The position numbers were made by a program, and so were the translations under genes. A DNA stretch of 64,000 bases from NCBI GenBank assembly GCA_037903475.1, contig JBAJFG010000567.1, forward strand, positions 16,001-80,000, in the 5' to 3' direction. Below the pieces are notes generated by a model. That model had not been told where the DNA came from. It ran no database searches and worked only from the letters and a program-made list of their open reading frames with translations. Shown here in pieces: positions 36,401 to 64,000 of the stretch; position 1 is the first letter of the stretch, and each line of letters begins with the position of its first letter. This DNA is from Ancylostoma caninum. Taxonomy: Eukaryota > Nematoda > Chromadorea > Rhabditida > Ancylostomatidae.

Positions 36401-39400
36401 CCCAAGGGAAAGTCCTGACCAACGGACCCGTGTGCCCCTTTACCTGAGACCAGCACCTGTTCACCACTGACGGGAAAATCCTGACCACGGACCTTTGTGC
36501 CCCTTTACCAGAGACCGGCGCCTGTTTACCATTGGCCCAGTCGAACCCAAGGGAAACAGCTGAGCAACGACCCGTGTGCCCCTTTATTTGAGACCAGCAC
36601 CTGTTTATCACTGGCCCAGTGGAATCCAAGGGAAAGTCCTGACCAACGGACGCGTGTGCCCCTTTACCAGAGACCAGCACCTGTTTACCATTGGCCCAGT
36701 CGAACCCAAGGGAAACAGCTGAGCAACGACCCGTGTGCCCCTTTACCTGAGACCGGCGCCTGTTTAACATTGGCCCAGTCGAACCCAAGGGAAGTGCTGA
36801 CCAAAGACCCGTGTGCCCCTTTACCAGAGACCAGCACCTGTTTACCACTGACGGGAAAATTCTGACTAACGGACCCGTGCTCCTTTACCAGAGACCAGCA
36901 CCTGTTTACCACTGGTGGGAAAACCCCACCAATGGACCCGTGTGCCTCTTTACCTAAGACCGGCGCATGTTTACCACTGGCCCAGTCAAAATCAAGGAAA
37001 AATCCCAACCGATGGGAACAGCGCTACCACTTCGTTTCAAAACCATGTCAGGAAACAAAACCATATGCTAGGATTTTGTTGTAACGTTAATCGACATTAT
37101 TAGAATTATTGGGCTCCAAATCGGATTTGCAGGGAGCCCCCTCACCCCTGAGAATGGCTTGCTGGATTAAAAAAATCTTATACCTATTTGGTTCTTTCAA
37201 TCCAGTTGTTTAGTTTCACCATTATTTGTTGAATTTTCATTACTAGACTGTGTACCCGGCTCTGCTCGGGTCCTGGTTAAAATAGCGAAAAATCAATAAA
37301 ATCGATAAATCGATGGTGCTGTACAAAACGGTTGTCATATTCGTGTTCAGCATATTGACATACCCAAGTAGACATGTCTTTGCCGCGCCCGGGGCAAAAT
37401 TAGCGCAAATTCAATAAAATCGATATAATCGATAAACTAATCGATAATCCCAGGTGCAAAGTAGCCTAAAACCTACGCCAGCCCTTAGGGGGGGTGTCAC
37501 CCTATAACAAGGAAGATAAATATCTAGGACGAAAAAAGCGGACAATGTGGAAATTTAGGCCAGGGGCTTTTTTGAAGTACTCATCACAACACTGCGTATC
37601 GACAATGCGCTGAGAGTCGACGCGCAGTAACAGAAGTGTTTTCGGGGATTAGCGACCAAATCTTTTAATATAGTAGGATGGCGTTTGGACGTCAATTTTG
37701 GCGCCATTGTGGTGAACTCATCTACATTGCTCATCGAAACACGTGAACCCTCTCAGGGATAGGGAAACAGGCCGAAACAACAATTCTTCTCCCTCCATAA
37801 TTTTCCGGGGTTTTCTGTTTTCCGGGCCCAAAACCGTAAAACGTAAACCGTAAAACGGAAGGCCAAAAATGCACTTGAAACGGAAAGCGTAAAACGGAAA
37901 ACAGAAAATTCCGCACACCCCTGGCAGCGATGCCGTGATATTTATCGTGCCACCAAAATCTGGTTCATCTTCTCTCCACTGTATTCCCAGCCATTTACAG
38001 ATCTCTGCGTCTACCGATCCCTATTTAAAAATGGGGAGAATGGCATTCTTTTCTGTTTTACCTTGTGTAATGTTGTAGATTAATTGCTTACCATTGGAGC
38101 AGAGAAAAAAAGCAGCCAGGTACTACAGGAAGCTCCAAATGTCCGCAGTCAAGAGGGCGTGGCCACGGCGCGGCTCCTTGATCAGACACAGGCGCTCTCT
38201 ATGCTGCCTCTGGCTTCTCTGACTCTGCAGCCAACCAGTGGCAGCATGCCGAGCGCCTGTGTCTCTGTCTAAAGCCGCGTCGTTGCCACGTCCCTCTTGA
38301 CTGCGAACATTTGGAGCTTCCTGTATTTTTATTGCAGACATCTATACATTTTGCTCTTGTCCGCTTGAGTGAGTAGAGTGAGATGATGAACTCTTTTTCT
38401 GCATTTCCTTGTTCATTAGCAAATTTTCTTACATTCATAGGTCCTATTTCTTTTGCTCTGCTTTTCATAGACGGTTCGTCCAATCTTACTAAGACATAGA
38501 AGCATATACGACATCACGGACCAAGGCATTGGTTAAGGAGTTTTTTGAAAGTGTGCCAATGGGGATTTGATGATTTCTGCAAAATTTCTCGAATTTTGGA
38601 ACAGTTCTATGCACAAAAAAATAGCGCCTACAATTATGCCTGGCTCTCCTGAGCTGAAATTTTATGGTTCCTCCACGAGTGCTTGATGCTCTGAGTGAGA
38701 AGAGATTCTCAGGTAACATACCGCATTTTCCATAGATAATGTTATGAAGTAAAAGTAGGTCATTCACCTTCGTACGAAATGAGAGTGTTATCAGACCGAA
38801 ATTTATATGCCTTTCATGGCTAGGAGGAATACTGTCATGAAAAAGCCAACGAAACGAATCATAAGTTTCCTAGTTGTTATGGACGTTTTGTGCTCCTTAA
38901 AATGTAGAGATTTCGGATTTTTCTACAGATAGTCTGCACTTGTTACTGTTTAACCCGTGTTCTGAGTGTGTTTTTTGCTGGTTTCAGAATGTTTGGTTCC
39001 TGGAGCCGGATCATTTGAGATTGCAGCTTATTGCATGTTGAAAAAGGAGATGGAATCCTTAAAAGGCCGGGCCAAGCTTGGTGCATTGGTAAGTCGATAT
39101 ACAAAAATTCCGCTCTGAAAGAGTAAAATACATGTTTTCAGGCATATGCTAATGCATTGCTAGTAATTCCAAAGACATTGGCTATTAATTCTGGATATGA
39201 TGCACAAGAAACCATAGTGAAACTTGTAGAGGAGCGAGATTCAAGTGGAGATATACCTGTAGGAATCGACCTTGCTAGTGGCGAACCAGCGCAACCAGTG
39301 GTATGTTCTTTGTGCATGTGTGCACCCGCTGTAACATAGTATCTGCTCTTCTAACGCCGTGTGGGTTTCTTATTTGTCAAGAATTGACTCCTTTCTTTGA

Positions 39401-39740
39401 AAGTATATCGAATTTCTTCTCAAGTACAGATTATGAGGAATCATTTGGTATCCATCCAAGGATTTTGCTGCAACGAATGTCTATCCAGCGATAGTAGAAA
39501 CTAGTAAACTTTTATCTCGGCTTGCTAGCCGAGATAAAGTTGTGATTAAATTTGTTATTTCTCAAATATGAAGTTGTTCCACTAGATTAAACAAATGTGA
39601 ACCTTCAGGGAATCTGGGATAACGTTATCGTCAAAAAGAATAGCCTCGCTTCATCGTGCGTAATTGCCTGCAATCTCCTTCTCGTCGACGAGGTTATGCG
39701 TGCTGGCATGACCAACCTGAAGCTAAATCAGCAAGAATAG
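21419..39740 (+). CDS. cct-6: T-complex protein 1 subunit zeta (CCT-6)
   Basis: Subunit zeta of the cytosolic TRiC/CCT chaperonin, which folds actin, tubulin and other proteins in an ATP-driven double ring. There are 13 exons: 21419-21555, 21636-21699, 31495-31629, 31721-31804, 31858-31946, 32006-32119, 32279-32380, 32454-32616, 32678-32857, 32933-33080, 38988-39088, 39142-39300, 39609-39740. All junctions are GT/AG and phases agree, giving 536 codons with stop, the normal family length. Visible hallmarks are [21 protein letters not shown], the ATPase motif [10 protein letters not shown] (exon 3), [32 protein letters not shown] and the C-terminal [10 protein letters not shown]. The start is fixed by the conserved [20 protein letters not shown] and the acceptor just before it. 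Introns 2 (9.8 kb) and 10 (5.9 kb) are swollen by transposons. The exon 9 acceptor (TTTGAAG) is weak. Probably the first gene of an operon with ddx-23. Confidence 0.96.
22905..23765. repeat. 82-bp tandem array, copy 1
   Basis: About ten units with the core GGGTGCG(T/C)AA(G/A)TTATT, TTTTGCCTGAG and CCACGGGGTTGGCG. Unit starts at 23061, 23143, 23225 and 23307 give an exact 82-bp period. Units differ by point changes. Confidence 0.9.
24012..25790. repeat. 70-bp array with 210-bp higher-order unit, copy 1
   Basis: Monomers of about 66-72 bp contain GACCCGTGTGCCCCTTTACC, CCAGCACCTGTTTACCACTG and GGGAAAATTCTGACCAACG. The block beginning AGCTGACCAAAGACCC recurs at 24661, 24871 and 25081, a 210-bp higher-order period. 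Because 210 is a multiple of three, long frames stay open on both strands (338 residues - and 279 residues +). These are repeat artefacts unless expression is shown. Confidence 0.9.
26045..26600. repeat. 117-bp tandem array, copy 1
   Basis: Four units with ACGGTTGTCATATTCGT at 26111, 26228, 26345 and 26463 (period 117-118). Each also has AATCGATAAATCGATAGTGC and CATACCCCAGTAG. The array ends with TAGCCTAAAACCTACGCCGG. Copy 2 retains a single unit, and related modules occur at 13070-13375 and 15000-15420. Confidence 0.9.
26816..27533. other. Intronic stretch without a recognised gene
   Basis: Part of cct-6 intron 2. Open - strand segments at 26894-27079 and 27169-27399 have protein-like composition (for example [20 protein letters not shown]) but no family I can name. 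They may be retroelement debris. Confidence 0.35.
27534..29108. mobile_element. Element with 110-bp imperfect inverted ends
   Basis: The left segment (ACAACCGGCTGCGAGAGGCG, then GCGGCGCGAAATTTGAATAA) and the right segment at 28995-29108 are reverse complements with moderate divergence. Internal blocks at about 28430-28560 and 28715-28860 (AAACAATCGGAGGAGACCTT and relatives) are a diverged direct duplication. No transposase. Probably a non-autonomous element in cct-6 intron 2. Confidence 0.5.
29109..30177. other. Intronic stretch, nothing recognised
   Basis: Part of cct-6 intron 2. A short GC-rich block at 29165-29260 stands out from the AT-rich surroundings. No gene seen. Confidence 0.4.
30178..31276. 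mobile_element. 1.1-kb element with 40-bp inverted ends
   Basis: The left end AATTTTTAAGAAGCTACTGT, then CTCCCTGACTGACATT, is mirrored at 31237-31276 (AATGTCAGTCAGGGAGACTG, then GCTTCTCAATTTTT). The inside includes a TTTA microsatellite (30842-30866), a copy of repeat family A (30366-30500) and an unusually GC-rich block from 30890. No transposase. It ends about 220 bp before cct-6 exon 3. Confidence 0.55.
31277..31494. other. GC-rich end of cct-6 intron 2
   Basis: Contains a perfect hairpin AGCGGCCC...GGGCCGCT at about 31343-31368 and the acceptor of exon 3 (AAATTTCAG ending at 31494). No gene. Confidence 0.5.
34690..35530. repeat. 82-bp tandem array, copy 2
   Basis: About ten units with GGGTGCG(C/T)AAGTTATT, TTTTGCCTGAGTTTCT and CCACGGGGTTGGCG, matching the array at 22905-23765. 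Confidence 0.9.
35786..37010. repeat. 70-bp tandem array, copy 2
   Basis: Monomers with CCCGTGTGCCCCTTTACC, GACCAGCACCTGTTTACCA and CCCAAGGGAAA. The 210-bp higher-order pattern of copy 1 is less regular and the array is about 0.55 kb shorter. Confidence 0.9.
38126..38323. mobile_element. Palindromic TA-flanked MITE, 198 bp
   Basis: The two halves are near-perfect reverse complements from CAGGAAGCTCCAAATGT inward, including GCAGTCAAGAGGG and ACACAGGCGCTC. TA lies outside both ends (38124-38125 and 38324-38325). Tc1/mariner-type MITE in cct-6 intron 10, which can form a long RNA hairpin in the pre-mRNA. Confidence 0.85.
39504..39545. repeat. Stem-loop in cct-6 intron 12
   Basis: TTATCTCGGCT, loop TGCT, AGCCGAGATAA, extended outward with one bulge. 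A strong RNA hairpin by inspection. Function unknown, possibly the relic of a palindromic MITE. Confidence 0.65.
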
Positions 39741-39959
39741 TCGGTGATTATTCTTGATATTCCTCGTCCGTTTTTGTTTTCTGAGCTGGCGATTGATGCT
39801 TTTTGAGTAATTATCTGTGTGAGAAATCCTTCGTTCCTCTAGTAAGTTCCAGCTACTGCGTGCAGGCAAAATACCGTTATCATCATCCCCTCACATTCAC
39901 CAGTTTTAATTGTGCCACCATCTCAGTGCTTGTTGAATTGTTTTGTTATGTTTGGTAGT

Positions 39960-39965
39960 AATAAA
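39960..39965 (+). terminator. Polyadenylation signal of cct-6
   Basis: AATAAA lies 220 bases after the stop codon, followed by a T-rich stretch. It lies about 146 bases before the probable trans-splice acceptor of ddx-23, a spacing compatible with nematode operons. Confidence 0.75.
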
Positions 39966-40097
39966 ACTTTTCTTCGCTTCTTAAGTTTTCTCTATCGTTG
40001 GTCGAATTCCAGCTAGGTTGTCGCGTATCGAGTGAAGAAACAGTACGTTAAAGGCATTGGATGCATGTTTAGTGGCATGAAGCGCTCTTTATTCCAT

Positions 40098-40111
40098 GTA
40101 ATTTAGCAGTT
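40098..40111 (+). promoter_or_regulatory. Probable trans-splice acceptor of ddx-23
   Basis: GTAATTTAG ends at 40106 (alternative CAG at 40109), 2-5 bases before the ATG at 40112, with no upstream exon. As second gene in a putative operon it would be expected to receive an SL2-type leader. I saw no clear U-rich intercistronic motif beyond TTTTCTTCGC/TTTTCTC at 39967-39990. Confidence 0.55.
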
Positions 40112-60412
<20,301 letters not shown>

Positions 60413-63013
60413 GTGAGTATAATATCGCAATGCCCCTAGTCTACTATTGTTGTTTTAGGGATTTTCATTTGAATTCCCAGTTTTCAAGAACTACACTCGA
60501 GGTGCTGCATTTTTATCATTTCTGGATTAGTTATTGTCCTGCCTGTAAACACCTTGGAGTCTCTGGAATGCAGCCGTAACGCTCATCTTTGCTGCTGTTC
60601 TAATGTGACTTTTCTAGAAATAAGGGTTGCGTTAGTGAGTGCGTGGTATTGCAGCGTAGTATCAAGCCTCACCATTACTTGGATAAGAGAATTTTTGCGA
60701 AGACATTGCATCATATCTATGAGTTTTCGTACTAGATTGTTGGAACAGTTCTCGCCGTTTCCGAAGATGTAACTTCTTTAACTCCACAATGCTTGCCTTG
60801 CATGTATACAGCGGACGGCAGTGGCGGTGGCACATCCGTGGCCTCGTGAAGGACGCAGCGCGACTGCGCCGTGCGCGCCGGGATCGGTGTCGCCTGCCGA
60901 ATGCTATTTCTAGGCACTTTTCTTCCCGACAGGTCAAAACGCTTAGAATTGGGTAGAAAAGCTGCTAGAAATAGCATAACAGCAGCAGAAAACGGCGCGG
61001 CGCGATTGCGCAACGTCATTCTTTAGGACGCGGATGGGCCAACGCCATTGACGTTCACTGTATATAAGGGGGTCTGACATGTGCAAGTTTATTAGTACCA
61101 CTACATATGAACTCCTGCACAAACCCTTCCAGGAAAATGGCTTTTTCAAAACGCTACACTCGCGTCATTTTCGTATACGACTTCAAATCTGACGAATCAG
61201 CAGTCGCGTCCAGGTCTTCACCTTCTGAGGGTTATTGTCAGTGCTTGGTTTAACTGCAAAGGCATTATTCGCTACGAGCTACCCTGCCGCCCTGCGCTGT
61301 CAGCAGCAGAACAAATTGGGCGCAGAAACAGCAGAGAAGCGTCAGAATCACTCCATCCGATTCGTGCACGGCTATGCTCGTCATCACACTGCGAGAATGA
61401 CTCAACAGAGGCTACTCCAATTAAACTTCGATGATGAAGGTGAATTGGATCGCTAGTTGAGCAACTTTTTCGAGTCAATGCCACGACAGCTCCACTCCGA
61501 AGGCATCGAAGGGTTTCCTGAAAATTGGCAAAGAGTGATAGCACGTAATGGTGATTTATTATTTTCCTGATGTGTTTTCCTTTTCCCTGAAAATCAATGT
61601 AATGCTTCAAAAACCGCGAGAACTTTCCCGACAACCTAGTATAATCATTACATTCTTGAAGGTACCGAGCAATTCATCCGTGGTAGAGCGCTCGTATTCG
61701 AAATCATCAGACACTCTTAATTGATATCGTCATATCCAGAAATACCATGCAGCCGTCTGTAGCGAGGGTAATTACAGGAGCTGTACTGTCGTTTCCCTTC
61801 AGTGCGCATCCGTTTCACAATTCTTCTACGAATTTACGAGATTCGCTGTGGACGTTTTTCTAAATCTTTGCCGATATGTTTTGTTATGTAAGGCTCATTA
61901 CCGTCAGGTTTCATGGCGAAATGGTGGCACAGAAGTGATCATATCCTCTTGTACCTGTTACTTGGGAATTTTTTAGTCCCAACACCGTCGCGGCTGTTAG
62001 GAATCCACACATTTCCGTCCACTGGAAATTGTGCATTATCGCCACGATTCTATTCTAATGAAAAGCGGGAGGAACAAGATTGAAGGAAATTGGCTTTTGC
62101 CCATCCTTGGGAAAAGCTAAAGTAACAGTGAATTTGTGAGAGTATCAACCTAATGAATTCAGGGATTCGAGGCAGAGTACTCCATAATCGCTGGTTGTTA
62201 CTGCTAGTAGCCCTCTGTGCTACTGCATTTTCGATGAGTAGAGTAAATATTTGCTATTTGAATGCTTCAACTTTACACATATATTATTTTGTTGGCATTA
62301 ATATTCTATTGTTATACACCGAATCGACTTCGAAGGATAACTTTCTAAAAGTGCGTCATGGTGCAAAATGGAGATTATGGCAATAATTTGCACGTGGAAC
62401 GACATCACCTCCTCCACTTCTTCAGCAATGTTTCAGTGAATTCTGTAAAAAAAAAAAAAAAACTGATTGCCTTACGAAACGGCACTACAGTCTGTTTCGA
62501 AAACGACGATAGTTGAGTAGTTGCGATTATAATTTGCATTTCGCGCATACATCTCTGAATACGGCACTATTTCTCGCGTTCGCTTCTTCTCTAATATCTT
62601 CACAACTATGTTCCCGGTGAAGCACACTCTAGGGAATAGATTAGGTCTCACTTCCGATCAGCGTGCGAAGTGCGCTTTCATTCTCTTGGAAGGGTAAATT
62701 CGGGAACCTTTCTTAGTCGAAGAATAGTTGTAGCAGATACGTTCTACAGGTGGGCGTAATGCCTATTATGTGTCAACAAGGGAGATAATCGCAGTCATAC
62801 TGAACCACCATTTGCCTGTGTAAAATGTGCTTAGTCCTCTGTAGCGTGGGCCAATAGTTAGGCTGACGCAAGCGCACCCAAGTGTATTTCAAAGAAATTG
62901 GTTGAAATGTCATTATAGTTTCGCTCGTTCCCAGAAACGAGCTCAACCGACCATTTGCTCGCAAGAGTCCTCCACCGACTGCAGTGCGAGCCATGAGATG
63001 GTATAAGATGCTA
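60413..63013. other. Start of ddx-23 intron 16, no gene recognised
   Basis: I looked for the expected C-terminal helicase exon (RAGK-type continuation after HRIGRTG) and did not find it, so it probably lies beyond the window. Bases 62508-62640 are a copy of dispersed family B (ACGACGATAGTTGAGTAG, then GGTGAAGCACACT). A GC-rich block is at 60810-61020. Confidence 0.45.
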
Positions 63014-63908
63014 CAGGGTGCGCACGAATTATTGGCGCGTGGCTTTTTGAGCCTCAATCAGGTAGGATTGAGCAAATTCGTAAGTCATCTTGTAATTGTT
63101 CTTATTTGAGCCATCTCTATCGTTGGCAGCAGCTGGTATTCCAAATGACACCTTCCTATGCCTACACAGGCTTCGGGAAATCTCCTGGTCAAATCGGTGG
63201 TGACACAGAGTCGGTTACAGCACGCTTCCTTCCAAGATCTTTGGAGAAGGCTTCAGAAGACTCCGACCATCCATGCATGATATGTCACGACTAAATCTTA
63301 GCTTCTACGCAGTCATCGTGGATCGGACCACCAAATGATTACCATGGTCGAACAGCCTTTCTATCTAACCGGCCATTTTCGCTACTTTTTACGAAGGGCT
63401 GAGAATTAGTAGTAATAGCAAATATAGTAAATGTTTTGAAACCCTGGAAGACTCCCGATTCTACAGGTAAAAAGTGGCTTTTGCAAACTCGCCCAGCCTC
63501 AGTTTACGAGGCGAAATTCATTCAAAAGTAGTTTCACTGGTGATTTCCTTGAATTTTGGCTCGCAGGAATTGTCTACGTGACTCACTTCATTTCCATTCC
63601 TATGAGCTCCACTTTAGATATGTTAGTGGGTAAAGTCTGTACTACTAAATAGATAGAAACAGAGTGGTTGAAATTCGTCCCTGAGGAATCCTGAAAAAAT
63701 CTTGTGAAATAATACCTGTGTGCCAAGGTCGGTCTGAACTGAAAGCTTCCCTAAGTCTTTACAGACCAGGAACGAGGTCACTCGGCAAACTTGCTGTAGC
63801 TTACGGTAGGAGTTGCTGCAACAAACATACGGCGTGGCCTTTGAATTCACTCAACTTCCCCTGAGTGGGGCTCAAAAAACCACGCGCCAGTAATTTGTGC
63901 ACACCCTG
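63014..63908. mobile_element. TA-flanked non-autonomous element, 895 bp
   Basis: The left end CAGGGTGCGCACGAATTATT, continuing to a GAGCC block about 40 bp in, is mirrored at the right with about 36 of 40 matches. TA lies at 63012-63013 and 63909-63910. The ends resemble those of the maT element at 45982 (CAGGGTG, then ATTGGCGCG), so it may be mobilised by a related transposase. No intact transposase inside. Confidence 0.75.
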
Positions 63909-64000
63909 TAGTTAATTTTGTTGACGCTGACATGGTTTTTTAGCGATCCAGTAGACTGGGAGTGTAAGGGATGTTAAGAAATAATAGCGGAAGTCAGAAG

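Larger units (their letters stand above)
34045..37678 (-). mobile_element. Helitron-like element carrying three satellite arrays, copy 2
   Basis: Same ends as copy 1: on the - strand TCCTACTATATTAAAAG to GGGGCCACTAG between host A and T. It differs from copy 1 by scattered substitutions and is 0.9 kb shorter through fewer 70-bp and 117-bp units. Inserted inside a hAT element in cct-6 intron 10, in the same orientation as copy 1. No Helitron protein is encoded. Confidence 0.7.
33150..37923. mobile_element. hAT-type element interrupted by Helitron copy 2
   Basis: The left end CAGGCATGTGCGGAA and the right end TTCCGCACACCCCTG are inverted, followed by further inverted similarity in CCGTAAAACGGAAAACAGAA blocks. 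A perfect 8-bp target duplication GCAGCGAT flanks the element (33142-33149 and 37924-37931). An 8-bp duplication with CAGGG-type ends is diagnostic of hAT. Without the nested Helitron the element is about 1.14 kb with no recognisable transposase, so it is non-autonomous. It lies in cct-6 intron 10. Confidence 0.85.

Noticed and set aside
61670..61740. tRNA 5'-half-like sequence (GTGGTAGAGCGCTCG)
   Set aside because: A-box-like match without T-arm or 3' acceptor strand.
60413..64000. Last coding exon of ddx-23
   Set aside because: No sequence matching the expected continuation after HRIGRTG was found on the + strand; it is assumed to lie beyond the window.

Overview
The window is eukaryotic and comes from a nematode, most likely a clade V worm of the strongylid/hookworm type. 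The reasons are short introns with TTTCAG-type acceptors, trans-splice-like acceptors placed directly before start codons, and two adjacent same-strand housekeeping genes that I recall as neighbours in Caenorhabditis elegans (cct-6 and ddx-23, F01F1.8 and F01F1.7). The genome is clearly rich in transposons.

Only two conserved genes are convincing, both on the + strand. cct-6, the zeta subunit of the TRiC/CCT chaperonin, is complete: 13 exons from 21419 to 39740, about 535 codons, all splice phases consistent. ddx-23, the DEAD-box RNA helicase of the U5 snRNP (Prp28/DDX23), starts 371 bases downstream at 40112 and is followed through 16 exons to 60412, ending just after helicase motif VI. Its last exon or exons lie outside the window. 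A polyadenylation signal at 39960 and a trans-splice-type acceptor at about 40106 suggest an operon. A third, partial gene with a THAP-type zinc finger lies on the - strand at 3548-4063.

Most of the rest is mobile DNA. From 1 to 21 kb: a heat-shock-element/TATA/AATAAA cassette that looks like a solo LTR, mariner remnants, several MITEs, a 1.27-kb decayed mariner, palindromic elements flanked by TTAA, a satellite module, and dispersed repeats. From 21.7 to 39 kb, cct-6 introns 2 and 10 hold two direct copies of a Helitron-like element (4.5 and 3.6 kb), each carrying three different tandem arrays with 82-, about 70/210- and 117-bp periods. The second copy sits inside a hAT-type element that has a perfect 8-bp target duplication. 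From 44.5 to 49.1 kb, ddx-23 intron 8 contains a mariner broken by two younger transposons, one of them an apparently intact DD37D (maT-like) element. From 53.0 to 60.3 kb, intron 15 holds a hAT-like element, a truncated mariner, a large palindrome and a PIF/Harbinger-like element. The window ends with an 895-bp TA-flanked element.

Functionally the two genes do not share a pathway: one folds cytosolic actin and tubulin, the other is a splicing factor. Their link is probably co-transcription. The striking feature is that about 1.6 kb of cct-6 coding sequence is spread over 18 kb because of intronic transposons.
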